This document shows positions 15,995-25,071 of a stretch of DNA of 64,000 nucleotides, piece by piece. Position 1 is the first letter of the stretch. Each line of letters starts with the position of its first letter. Origin of the DNA: Ruminococcus sp. (GTDB taxonomy: Bacteria; Bacillota; Clostridia; Oscillospirales; Ruminococcaceae); assembly GCF_019423705.1 (NCBI RefSeq), contig NZ_JAHZAX010000001.1, forward strand, positions 260,087 to 324,086, read 5' to 3'. The notes under the pieces were generated by a model. The model made no database searches, was not told the origin of the DNA, and saw nothing but the letters and a program-made list of their open reading frames with translations. A program made the translations under genes and the position numbers.

Positions 15995-16933
15995 ATGGCC
16001 AAAACCAATTCTGAAACGCCTATGATAAAACAGGGCAAGTGGAAATACACTTGGCATATGATGAAGACCAACAAGGCTTGCTATGCAATGCTCCTACCTT
16101 TTATGTCTCTGTTCCTTATCTTTACGGTTGCGCCAGTCGTAATGTCGCTTCCAATAGGTTTCACAAACTTTAATATGATCGAAACTCCTAAATTTGTAGG
16201 ACTTTCAAACTTCTATACGCTGTTCCTTAACGACGACGTATTCCTCATCGCAGTAAGAAACACTCTTATCTTTGCGATCTTCACAGGTCCGTTCTCTTAT
16301 ATCCTCAGCTTCGTTATCGCTTGGCTGATCAACGAGATGAACGCATTCCTTAAAACATTCTTTACGTTTGTTTTCTATGCACCTTCTATGACGACTTCCG
16401 TATACGTTACTTGGCAGCTCATCCTGTCAGGTGACTCCTACGGTTATCTGAACGCTGTCCTCATTGACCTTGGTATCCTCAACGAACCAGCGCAATGGCT
16501 GACAGATACAAGCTACATCCTCACAGTTGTAATCATCGTACAGTTGTGGATGTCAATGGGTGCAGGATTCCTTGCTATCCGTGCAGGCTTCCAGAACATT
16601 GATAAGTCAATGTACGAAGCCGGCGCTATCGAGGGTATCAAGAACAGATGGCAGGAGCTTTTCTACATCACGATCCCTTCAATGGGTCCACAGCTCCTCT
16701 TCGCTGCTGTTATCCAGATCTCCTCTTCATTCACAGTCGGCGTTGTTGGTCAGAACCTTGTAGGTCTTCCTTCAACAGACTATGCGGCTCATACTATTAT
16801 GAACCACGCTACCGACTATGGTAACATTCGTTACGAGATGGGTTACGCTTCGGCAATATGCTTCGTGCTGTTCGCCGCTATGCTCCTTGCCAATAAGGGT
16901 ATCAACTGGCTCTTAGGCAAGTATCTTGACTAA
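15995..16933 (+). CDS. Carbohydrate ABC permease, MalF/LacF type (pair 1)
   Basis: A 312-residue inner permease with six membrane segments. The EAA loop SMYEAGAIEGIKNRWQELF, which docks to the ATPase, is conserved about 100 residues from the C-terminus. It follows the binding-protein gene by 17 bases, with AAGGGGAG before ATG. It should form a heterodimer with the next gene product. No ATPase is encoded in the locus. Confidence 0.92.
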   Translation: MAKTNSETPMIKQGKWKYTWHMMKTNKACYAMLLPFMSLFLIFTVAPVVMSLPIGFTNFNMIETPKFVGLSNFYTLFLNDDVFLIAVRNTLIFAIFTGPFSYILSFVIAWLINEMNAFLKTFFTFVFYAPSMTTSVYVTWQLILSGDSYGYLNAVLIDLGILNEPAQWLTDTSYILTVVIIVQLWMSMGAGFLAIRAGFQNIDKSMYEAGAIEGIKNRWQELFYITIPSMGPQLLFAAVIQISSSFTVGVVGQNLVGLPSTDYAAHTIMNHATDYGNIRYEMGYASAICFVLFAAMLLANKGINWLLGKYLD

Positions 16934-16951
16934 AGGAGGGGAGTATATAAA

Positions 16952-17854
16952 ATGGCTAGAAAAAGAAAAAAGCAGCAGTCAATTGAAAAGCTGAAGGTCA
17001 AGGAGAAAAAGGCGAGAGTCAACGGTTCTCTTGGCGGAGATATAGTTATTTTCGTATTCCTCTGTCTCCTCGGTGCATTTATGGTATTCCCTCTGTATTA
17101 CTCTGTGATCCAGTCGCTGAAGCCGGTTGAAGAGCTCTTCGTGTTCCCACCTAAGCTTTACGTTCTTAATCCAACATCAAATAACTTCTCTGATATGTTC
17201 AAGGTAGCTGCAAGCTCCTGGCAGGTCCCTCTGTCAAGATACATCTTCAACAGCTTCTTTATCACGATCGTTATTTGTATTTGCAACCTTTTTGTTTGCT
17301 GCTGTGCGGCATTCGTTCTTGCAAAATGTAAGTTCCCAGGCAACAAGGTCATCAACCAGATCATCGTTATTGCCCTCCTGTTCTCGTCCAACGCAACTTG
17401 GATCATGCAGTTCTTGGTAATGGCTAAGCTCCATATGATCGATACATACTGGGCACTTATCCTCCCAAGCATTTCAACTGCTATGGGACTTTATCTTATG
17501 CGTCAGAGTATGACATCTATCCACGATTCTATGGTCGAGGCGGCAAAGGTAGACGGCGCCGGCTTGTTCAGAATTTGCTGGCAGATCGTTGTTCCAAACT
17601 CAAAGCCTGCATTGATGACACTTATCATCTTCGCATTCCAAGGCGCTTGGAACATTCAGGGCGGTGCTCTGATCTACTCCGAGCAGCTCAAAACACTACC
17701 GACAGTTGTACAGCAGATCACAGCAGCAGGTCTCGCTCGTCAGGGCGTTACATTTGCAGCAGCAGTTGTACTTCTGATACCACCGCTGGTCGTATTCCTT
17801 ATTGCCCAGGGTAACGTTATGGAAACTATGGCTAACTCAGGTATGAAGGATTAA
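16952..17854 (+). CDS. Carbohydrate ABC permease, MalG type (pair 1)
   Basis: A 300-residue permease with a Lys-rich cytoplasmic N-terminus, six membrane segments and the EAA loop SMVEAAKVDGAGLFRICWQI. It is the MalG-type partner of the gene 18 bases upstream, with AGGAGGGGAG before ATG. Context points to oligosaccharide import. Confidence 0.92.
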   Translation: MARKRKKQQSIEKLKVKEKKARVNGSLGGDIVIFVFLCLLGAFMVFPLYYSVIQSLKPVEELFVFPPKLYVLNPTSNNFSDMFKVAASSWQVPLSRYIFNSFFITIVICICNLFVCCCAAFVLAKCKFPGNKVINQIIVIALLFSSNATWIMQFLVMAKLHMIDTYWALILPSISTAMGLYLMRQSMTSIHDSMVEAAKVDGAGLFRICWQIVVPNSKPALMTLIIFAFQGAWNIQGGALIYSEQLKTLPTVVQQITAAGLARQGVTFAAAVVLLIPPLVVFLIAQGNVMETMANSGMKD

Positions 17855-17894
17855 TAGGTACATTAATAATAGAAAAGGAAAAAGGTGATAAGTA

Positions 17895-19505
17895 GTGTCG
17901 AGAAATAAACTCTCTATAAAAAGAATACTCTCTGCGGCACTTGCGGCAGGCATAGCGCTGACTATGACAACGGCTGCTTTCGCAGATGAGCCTTATACAG
18001 CCTACAACTACGATTACTGGGACGATGCGATCCCTTCGCAGAGTGCTTACAGAGTCGGCAAGACTGTAACGGGTGCTGATATGGGTCTTGACAGGCTTTC
18101 CGATAAGGACGACGCTCTTTATGTGAGCGATGACGCTCCTGCAAAGCTTTCAGACGCAAAAGACCTTTATTATGATGAAGACAGCGAATCCTTCTGGGTT
18201 TGCGATTCCGGCAACAACAGAATTTTAAGACTTGACTCAGACCTCAAAGTAATAGGTTGCTTCACAGGTTTTGAGGGTCAGACAGAGATATCAGTCGGCG
18301 AGGACGGAAAGTCAACTTTCCTCAATCCTAATGGTATCTACGTTAAAAAGAGCATTTTTGACGACCAGCTCTATGTTTATATCGCTGATACAGACAATTC
18401 AAGAGCTGTTAAGTGTACAGTTGAGTCGCCAACAGAGATGAAGCTTGTGCAGGAATACACAAAGCCTGATACAGAGCTTTATGATTCCGAAACATTCAAC
18501 CCTTCAAAGATCCTTGCAGATAAGGCTGAGAACATCTACGTTGTTTGTAAATCAGTCAACACAGGTTCAGTTCAGTTCAACAAGGACGGAGAGTTCCAGG
18601 GATTCTACGGTGCGAACCGAGTTGAAGTTACAGCTGCGGTAATCGCTCAGAAGCTTTGGAGAAAGATCGCTTCTAACGAGCAGATCTCAGCTATGACAAG
18701 AAACGTTCCTGTTGAGTATGCAAACTTCGATATTGATAACGATGGATTCATCTACACCGTTACTGAGGCTGCTAATACTACAACGGACGCTGTTAAAAAG
18801 TTGAACCCTGCGGGTTACAACATCTGGGATAATGCCGTAGGTGACAAGTATTCATTCGGTGATGTTTCTTCCGAATACGACTCAACAACAAACAAGACTT
18901 ACAAGTGCAGACTTACGGATATTTGTATCTCTGACAACGGAATGATCAACGTTCTTGACTATGAGAACGGCAGAGTGTTCCAGTATGACAAGCTTTGTAA
19001 TCTTCTTTGTATCTTCGGTACAAAGAACTCCACTTCCGACCAGGCCGGAAGCTTCCTTGGCCCTAACGCTATCGAGGCAAGAGGCACAGAGGTATATATC
19101 CTCGACGGAACAAAGAACGACATCACGATCTACACCGAGACAACTTTCGGAAGCATAGTTCACGACGCAGTTCTTCTCTATGACGAGGGTCGTTATTCCG
19201 AGGCTAGAAGCACTTGGGAAGAAGTTGTAAAGAGAGACGGCGGCTATGCAATGGCATACGTTGGTCTCGGCAAGGCTGCCCTTAACGACGGCGAGTACAC
19301 AAAGGCTCTTGATTACTTCAAGACCGCTTACGATCAGGACGATTACGACAAGGCGTTCAAGTACGCAAGAGAAGAATGGCTCAGAGATAACTTCACAGCT
19401 ATTATGATAGTTATTATTGTGCTCATCGTTCTCCTCATCGTGAAGGCTGTTCTCAAGAAAAAGGGCATAAAGCTGATCAAGCGCAAGAAGAAGGAGGGAG
19501 AATAA
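17895..19505 (+). CDS. Exported NHL beta-propeller and TPR protein with C-terminal membrane anchor
   Basis: The protein has a signal peptide (cut near TTAAFA), NHL-type beta-propeller repeats (WVCDSGNNRILRLD, VYIADTDNSRAVKC and a later ICISDNGMINVLDYENGRVF), then one or two TPR units (LLYDEGRYSEARSTWEEVV and ALNDGEYTKALDYFKTAY), and a C-terminal membrane helix with a Lys-rich cytoplasmic tail. The domains face outside the cell. GTG is used with AAAGGTG upstream. Placed between two permease pairs, it is a good scaffold or sensor candidate for the transporter. Function is not established. Confidence 0.75.
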   Translation: MSRNKLSIKRILSAALAAGIALTMTTAAFADEPYTAYNYDYWDDAIPSQSAYRVGKTVTGADMGLDRLSDKDDALYVSDDAPAKLSDAKDLYYDEDSESFWVCDSGNNRILRLDSDLKVIGCFTGFEGQTEISVGEDGKSTFLNPNGIYVKKSIFDDQLYVYIADTDNSRAVKCTVESPTEMKLVQEYTKPDTELYDSETFNPSKILADKAENIYVVCKSVNTGSVQFNKDGEFQGFYGANRVEVTAAVIAQKLWRKIASNEQISAMTRNVPVEYANFDIDNDGFIYTVTEAANTTTDAVKKLNPAGYNIWDNAVGDKYSFGDVSSEYDSTTNKTYKCRLTDICISDNGMINVLDYENGRVFQYDKLCNLLCIFGTKNSTSDQAGSFLGPNAIEARGTEVYILDGTKNDITIYTETTFGSIVHDAVLLYDEGRYSEARSTWEEVVKRDGGYAMAYVGLGKAALNDGEYTKALDYFKTAYDQDDYDKAFKYAREEWLRDNFTAIMIVIIVLIVLLIVKAVLKKKGIKLIKRKKKEGE

Positions 19506-19506
19506 T

Positions 19507-20136
19507 ATGTATGAGTTTACTCCGGTAGGCTGGCTGAAGCATTGTATCTTCCACCCAGTCGAAGGCTTTGAGGACTTGAGATGGAAAAAGCAAGGCTCAA
19601 TAAAGATCTCAATGCTGATCGTTCTCTTCCTCTTTATCGCAATGGTCGTTGACAGACAGCTCACAGGCTTCCAGTTCAACGACAGCTACGTAAAGGTATT
19701 CAACGTTGTACCGCTTATCGTGCAGTCAGTCGTTTACTTCTTCACTTGGGTAATCGGCAACTGGGCGATCTGTACGCTCCTCGATGGTGAAGGTACTCTC
19801 AAGAAGATATGCATTTATTCGGCATATGCTCTTGTCCCTTACATCGTTTGCACATTTATCGCTGTTATCTTCTCGAACGTCCTCGTTCAGGACGAGTCGA
19901 TCTGGATCACAGCTATCCAGTATCTTGGTATCGGCTGGTCTGTTATCCTTATGATACAGGCTATGAGAGCCGCTCACCAGTATTCATTCGGCAAAACACT
20001 TGCTTCAATTATCGGCACGCTGATCGCAATGCTCCTTATACTGTTCCTTGCGATCCTGCTCCTTTCATTGTTCCAGCAGGTATACGTATTCGGTTACTCA
20101 GTTTATACTGAGATAATGTACAGGATCAGAGGCTAA
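19507..20136 (+). CDS. Yip1-family membrane protein
   Basis: A 209-residue protein with about five membrane segments in the Yip1 pattern. It starts two bases after the NHL-TPR stop, with GGAGGGAG as ribosome site, so the two are tightly coupled. Yip1 proteins next to sugar permeases and DUF5696 proteins recur in Firmicute polysaccharide loci; the role is unknown but may concern membrane assembly of the transporter. Confidence 0.75.
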   Translation: MYEFTPVGWLKHCIFHPVEGFEDLRWKKQGSIKISMLIVLFLFIAMVVDRQLTGFQFNDSYVKVFNVVPLIVQSVVYFFTWVIGNWAICTLLDGEGTLKKICIYSAYALVPYIVCTFIAVIFSNVLVQDESIWITAIQYLGIGWSVILMIQAMRAAHQYSFGKTLASIIGTLIAMLLILFLAILLLSLFQQVYVFGYSVYTEIMYRIRG

Positions 20137-20162
20137 AACAGAAACGGTGGTGTAAATAATAA

Positions 20163-22601
20163 ATGCATAACAAAAGTTATAAGAAAGCAATTGTCTTTGC
20201 GCTTTGCCTTACAATGCTGATGCCTCTGGGTTCTATGGTGGTTTCTTCAACGGACGAAAGTTCAAGCGCTGCTGACACGAACGAGGCTGTTACAACCGCT
20301 GACGAGAGCGGCGATAAGGCTGTGGATGATTCTTCAGACGCTGACGCAGAAGATGCGGATGCAGATTCAGAGGATAAAAAGGACACGGCTTCTAAGAAGG
20401 ACGATGAGGTTCAGCCTATCACAGATGAAGAAGCGTTGGCAATGTGCGAGAAGATCGCTGAAAAGGGCGACCTCCAGCTTTATCTGGATGAAGAGAACGA
20501 GAGACTTTGTCTTTACGTTAAGTCCACAGGCAAGTATTGGTGGAGCTCACCTATAAACGTTGAGGCAGATCAGACTATTATCGACTCAACAAAGGGTTCG
20601 TCAATGAAGAACGCTCAGAGAAAGCAGATCGCTTCCAGCGTTGCTATCAGAGTCGGCGACCTTAGACAGGAGAAGAGAACTGAGTCTCCTGCTCCTGTTT
20701 ACTCAAACAAGGCAAGAGTAAAGTGGCAGACAGAAACAGACGGCGTTGTTGCTACATACGCTTATAGCACAGAGGGCGTTACGCTCAAGGTACATTATGT
20801 TCTTGAAGAAGACAACCTCTACATCTACTGCGACAGCGACGAGATCGAAGAGAAGAACACTTCTCAGGTAGACGGCAAGGTGCTCACAAAGCTTGAGCTC
20901 ACACCGAACTTCGGTGCGGCTGATTCCGAGGCGGAAGGTTATATGATCGTTCCGGACGGAAGCGGCGCTGTTATCAACTACAACAACGGCAAGACAGATT
21001 ATGCTGACTATGCTCAGCAGGTATTCGGCAGAGATTATACGGCTGTTCCTATCACAGCTCCGAGAACGACTCAGCAGGCTTATATGCCTGTACTGGCAAC
21101 AGTAAGCGGTTCAGAGGGACTGGTTTGCGTGGCTTCTGACGGCGAGTCAAATGTTTACGCTCACGCACAGGTCAGCGGACAGGAAAAACAGGCTTATAAC
21201 AGCTGCTACTTCGAGTTTGAAACAAGAAGCTCCGACTCATTCTTTATGAACGGTGATAACTCGAACAAGATCACAGTATTCGAGAAGAACGGTATCAAGA
21301 CCGAGAGATTTGGCGTTCGTTACTACCCAGTAAGCGGCGACAACGGCGAGGATCTTAATTACGCTGACTGCGCAGCGGTTTACAGAGATTACCTTATCAA
21401 TCAGAAGGGTCTCACAGCTAAGGCTGAGGCAAACAAGAATGACCTTTACGTTGACCTCTTCGGCGGCGTTATGAAGGACACTTCTATCCTTGGTATCCCA
21501 TTCAACCTCAAGACTGAGATCACAGGATTTGACCAGGCTTCCGAGATCCTTGACACACTCAAGGAAAACGGCGTTGACACAGTTACAGTAAACTACAACG
21601 ACTGGACAAACGATTCTATCAAGAACAAGATCTCCACAGAGGTCTCTCCTTCGGGAACGCTCGGCGGATCAAAGGATTTTGACGCTCTCCTTTCTAAGGA
21701 CGAGAACATCAAGGTAGTTCCTTCGATGAACAACTTCCAGATGGACAGCGGTTCTTGGGGTTACATGACTCTCACAAGTACAGCGATCAGAGTTTCAAAC
21801 GCTTACTCAAGACAGTCATCTTACAGCCCTGCGTTCGGTGTTGCTGAAAAGGGCGTTTCACCTGCTCTTCTCACTCCGAACAAGTATTCAAACGTATTCT
21901 CCGAAATGCTTGAGAGCTACACATCTGAGAATGTGTCGGCTATCGGCTTTGGCGATTATTCAACAAGACTTGTTTCCGACTATTCAAAGAAGGATCCTTC
22001 AAGCAGAAGCAAGACGATGAACACCATCGTTGACGGATATAAGGAAGCAAGCGAAAAGATCGGCACAGTTTTGGCTGACGGCGCTAACTCCTACGTTCTG
22101 CCTTATGTAACGAACGTTTCAAACGTTCCTGTTTCATCAAGCGGATTCAACGTAACAGATTATGATATCCCGTTCTATCAGATGGTAATTCACGGATATA
22201 TCAATTATTCTTCAACACCTATCAATAAGAACTCAAATTCAGATGAAACATTCCTGCTTTCGCTGGCTTCGGGTTCACAGATCCATTACGATCTGACTTA
22301 TGCTGATTCTGATACGCTTCAGGATACAGATTATGACGATCTGTACTACTCCAACTACGCAGGCTGGACAGGTCTTGCAGCTAATCAGTACAAGGCAGCA
22401 CAGAACATTCTTTCAGCAGTTTCTGATTATACTATCACAAAGTATGAGCTCAGCGACGACAAGAACGTTCTTACAACAACTTATTCAAAGGACGGCGCTT
22501 CCGATGTCGTTATCAGCGTTGATAAGGCAAAGGGTACAGCTACCGTCGGCACAGAGGTCTATGACCTTGCAGATTGCATAGAAGGAGGTTTGGCAGAATA
22601 A
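20163..22601 (+). CDS. Exported DUF5696-type protein
   Basis: An 812-residue protein with a signal sequence (MLMPLGSMVVSS), an acidic Asp/Ser/Ala-rich linker (about residues 30-80) and a large folded region. The sequence fits the DUF5696 family, known as a neighbour of carbohydrate ABC transporters. The middle and C-terminal part contains alternating strands and helices (for example ITGFDQASEILDTLKENGVD and VNYNDW) consistent with a TIM-barrel-like glycosidase-related fold, but no catalytic pair is evident. It overlaps the next permease start by one base. It may process or bind the glycan before import; this is inference. Confidence 0.7.
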   Translation: MHNKSYKKAIVFALCLTMLMPLGSMVVSSTDESSSAADTNEAVTTADESGDKAVDDSSDADAEDADADSEDKKDTASKKDDEVQPITDEEALAMCEKIAEKGDLQLYLDEENERLCLYVKSTGKYWWSSPINVEADQTIIDSTKGSSMKNAQRKQIASSVAIRVGDLRQEKRTESPAPVYSNKARVKWQTETDGVVATYAYSTEGVTLKVHYVLEEDNLYIYCDSDEIEEKNTSQVDGKVLTKLELTPNFGAADSEAEGYMIVPDGSGAVINYNNGKTDYADYAQQVFGRDYTAVPITAPRTTQQAYMPVLATVSGSEGLVCVASDGESNVYAHAQVSGQEKQAYNSCYFEFETRSSDSFFMNGDNSNKITVFEKNGIKTERFGVRYYPVSGDNGEDLNYADCAAVYRDYLINQKGLTAKAEANKNDLYVDLFGGVMKDTSILGIPFNLKTEITGFDQASEILDTLKENGVDTVTVNYNDWTNDSIKNKISTEVSPSGTLGGSKDFDALLSKDENIKVVPSMNNFQMDSGSWGYMTLTSTAIRVSNAYSRQSSYSPAFGVAEKGVSPALLTPNKYSNVFSEMLESYTSENVSAIGFGDYSTRLVSDYSKKDPSSRSKTMNTIVDGYKEASEKIGTVLADGANSYVLPYVTNVSNVPVSSSGFNVTDYDIPFYQMVIHGYINYSSTPINKNSNSDETFLLSLASGSQIHYDLTYADSDTLQDTDYDDLYYSNYAGWTGLAANQYKAAQNILSAVSDYTITKYELSDDKNVLTTTYSKDGASDVVISVDKAKGTATVGTEVYDLADCIEGGLAE

Positions 22602-23698
22602 TGAGCGAAGAAATGAAAAACACTCCTGAAGAGATCGAAGCTGTTAAGGCGGAAGATCTTGAAAATACAGTCGAAAAGGAAGAAGAGACCGAGGCTGTTA
22701 TCACAGAGGCTATGACAGAAGAGACTTCCGTTGAAGAGACTACTGTCGAGGACGCCGTTGCAGAGGCTGCTGCGGCAGCTCCTGCGATAAAGGAAAAGAA
22801 GCACAGACTTTCTTATGAGAGAAGAAAAGGCCTTTACGGCTACGGATTTATCGCTATTTGGGCGCTGGGTTCAATTTACTTCTTCATCATACCGCTTATC
22901 GAGTCGCTTATCTATTCATTCAACAATACTGAGGTAACCCAGGGCGGAATGAAGATGAAGTTCATCGGCTGGCAGAACTACATCAACGCCTTCAGAAAAG
23001 ATCAGGATTACTCAAAGGCACTTGTGTCAATGATCGAGAACACAGTTCTGAGAACGCCTCTGATCCTTATATTCTCTATCTTCATTGCGGTTATCCTTAA
23101 CCAGAAGTTCAGAGGAAGAACTTTCGCAAGAGCCGTATTCTTCCTTCCTGTTATCATCGCAACAGGTCCTGTTATCGACATCATCAACGGTAATATGAGC
23201 ACGGGTGGTTATGCAGGCGGTTCTGAGCAGTTCAGCTCAATGTTCGAGGCTGACCTTGTTGACCAGCTCCTCAACTTCCTTGGTATCTACAACATCAGCG
23301 ATAAGCTGACAGTGATCATAAGCTCGCTGACGACAGATATCCTGAACCTTGTTTGGAACTCAGGTATCCAGATCTTGCTGATACTTTCAGCACTTCAGGG
23401 CATTCCGCTTTCTGCAAAGGAAGCAGCTCAGATCGAGGGTGCAACAGCTTGGGAGTTCTTCTGGAAAGTTACGATCCCTTACATCAGCCCTATGATCCTT
23501 TCCAGCGTAGTTTATACTATCGTTGACTCATTCGTTGATCCACAGAACGAAGTAATGACGATCGTACTTAATAAGGCAAGCAACTGGGAGCACGGCTACT
23601 CAGCGGCAATGGCTTGGGCATACTTCCTTATCGTAGCGGTATTCCTTGCGATAGTTGTAGCGCTTGTTAATAAGTTCGTTTACTATGAAGTAGAATAA
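22601..23698 (+). CDS. Carbohydrate ABC permease, MalF type with acidic N-terminal extension (pair 2)
   Basis: A 365-residue permease. About 75 Glu-rich cytoplasmic residues precede the six membrane segments, an extension that permease 1 at 15995 lacks. The EAA-loop region reads AKEAAQIEGATAWEFFWKV. The start at 22601 (MSEEMKN) shares one base with the DUF5696 stop and has GAAGGAGG upstream; a longer form from 22574 would use an unlikely basic leader. It forms pair 2 with the next gene. Confidence 0.9.
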   Translation: MSEEMKNTPEEIEAVKAEDLENTVEKEEETEAVITEAMTEETSVEETTVEDAVAEAAAAAPAIKEKKHRLSYERRKGLYGYGFIAIWALGSIYFFIIPLIESLIYSFNNTEVTQGGMKMKFIGWQNYINAFRKDQDYSKALVSMIENTVLRTPLILIFSIFIAVILNQKFRGRTFARAVFFLPVIIATGPVIDIINGNMSTGGYAGGSEQFSSMFEADLVDQLLNFLGIYNISDKLTVIISSLTTDILNLVWNSGIQILLILSALQGIPLSAKEAAQIEGATAWEFFWKVTIPYISPMILSSVVYTIVDSFVDPQNEVMTIVLNKASNWEHGYSAAMAWAYFLIVAVFLAIVVALVNKFVYYEVE

Positions 23699-23710
23699 GG
23701 GGGGATCTAA

Positions 23711-24760
23711 GTGGCAACTAAAAAAGAAGAAAAAGAGTTCGAAAAAGAACGAAAGGCTGCTATTAAAGCCCGTTATAAGAAGATGAAGGAAGAGGGTCTT
23801 GAGAATTATCTCACCCCTGAGCAGATCAGCTATAACAGAAGAAGAAGAGCGATCGGAATGGTTTGGCCATTCTTTAGATTTCTCATTCTCTTCGGTCTGT
23901 GCTTTGTCGTTCTTTATCCTTTGATATTTATGCTTTCAACAGCATTCAGACCTAACGATCAGATGAACGACCCATCAGTTGTATGGATCCCTAAGAGCTT
24001 CACGATGGACAACATCAAGGACGTTTGGGGCGTTATGAAGTTCGACACGACTGTTGTAAATACAGTTATCCTCAACCTCGTGGCTTCTGTGCTCCAGGTT
24101 ATCACCTGCGCAGTTACAGGCTACGGTTTCGCAAGATTTAAGTTCAAGGGCAAGAGTATTCTGTTCGGTATCGTTATCCTTATGATCATCGTACCACCAC
24201 AGATCACATCTATCCCACTTTACTTGCAGTACGCTTACTTTAAGCCTGAGTGGCTCGCTAGAGTATTCACACTCGGCAAGTCAACATCGCTTATCAACAG
24301 CGGTTGGACAATGTATCTTCCTGCATTGTTCGCAAACGGACTCCGTGCAGGTCTCTTCATCTTCATCTTCCGTCAGTTCTTCAGAGGACTGCCTAAGGAA
24401 CTTGAGGACGCTGCTTACCTCGACGGCTGCAGCCCATTGAAGACATTCCTTGTTATTATGTGTCCTAACGCAAAGTCTTCGTTCCTGACAGTATTCCTGT
24501 TCTCCATCGTTTGGTATTGGAACGACTACTATGTATCATCTTCATTCTTCACACAGAACGACACAGTCGCTCTTATGCTGAAGAACCTGAACACAAACCT
24601 TACTCAGCAGCTCTTCGACGGACAGGCAGTATCTGTAAGACAGATCATTGTTTGGCTTGAAGCAGGTTGTCTGTTGTCTATCACACCTATCCTTGTTATG
24701 TACATCTTCCTTCAGAGATACTTCATCGAGGGTGTTGAAAGATCGGGTCTTGCAAACTAA
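23711..24760 (+). CDS. Carbohydrate ABC permease, MalG type (pair 2)
   Basis: A 349-residue permease with a highly charged cytoplasmic N-terminus (KKEEKEFEKERKAAIKARYK), six membrane segments and the EAA loop ELEDAAYLDGCSPLKTF. GTG is used, preceded by AGGGGGGATC. It is the last gene of the locus, ending at a strong terminator. A second complete permease pair with one binding protein suggests either two transporters or a separate substrate for pair 2. Confidence 0.9.
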   Translation: MATKKEEKEFEKERKAAIKARYKKMKEEGLENYLTPEQISYNRRRRAIGMVWPFFRFLILFGLCFVVLYPLIFMLSTAFRPNDQMNDPSVVWIPKSFTMDNIKDVWGVMKFDTTVVNTVILNLVASVLQVITCAVTGYGFARFKFKGKSILFGIVILMIIVPPQITSIPLYLQYAYFKPEWLARVFTLGKSTSLINSGWTMYLPALFANGLRAGLFIFIFRQFFRGLPKELEDAAYLDGCSPLKTFLVIMCPNAKSSFLTVFLFSIVWYWNDYYVSSSFFTQNDTVALMLKNLNTNLTQQLFDGQAVSVRQIIVWLEAGCLLSITPILVMYIFLQRYFIEGVERSGLAN

Positions 24761-24790
24761 TTTCGGTTTTGCAAACTAAAAAGTGTTATC

Positions 24791-24823
24791 AAAAGTCCTG
24801 TACTTTGGTGCAGGACTTTTTTT
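24791..24823 (+). terminator. Terminator of the carbohydrate locus
   Basis: AAAAGTCCTG pairs with CAGGACTTTT across a ten-base loop, followed by a T-run, 31 bases after the last permease. Confidence 0.9.
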
Positions 24824-24981
24824 GCGCTTAAATACGTAATTTGATGAATTGATGAGGCTTTATGTTCAAGCTTTTAAGACTTATGAAATTTGTACACATT
24901 TATAAGCGGCGTATTGTGCATATTGTCACGAAATCGCAGGTTAATTTAGTACAATCGTATATAGAAAAAGCGGCGATTTTT

Positions 24982-24990
24982 TGGTATAAT
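24982..24990 (+). promoter_or_regulatory. Extended -10 promoter of the membrane-fusion gene
   Basis: TGGTATAAT is an extended -10 box without a good -35, 82 bases before the start at 25072. The remainder of the 311-base gap holds the upstream terminator and otherwise nothing clear. Confidence 0.5.
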
Positions 24991-25071
24991 TAATTTGATA
25001 TAGTATCGAAATTAACGAAACTGATCAAAACCACAATATCCACGAAAATCTATTCTGTTAGGAGTCAGATT

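Noticed and set aside
18882..19679. Long minus-strand open frame (about 265 codons) opposite the NHL-TPR gene
   Set aside because: It is antisense to a well-supported gene with no ribosome site or family similarity.
22574..22600. Upstream start for the pair 2 MalF-type permease
   Set aside because: It would add a basic nine-residue leader inside the DUF5696 gene, whereas 22601 has a proper ribosome site.
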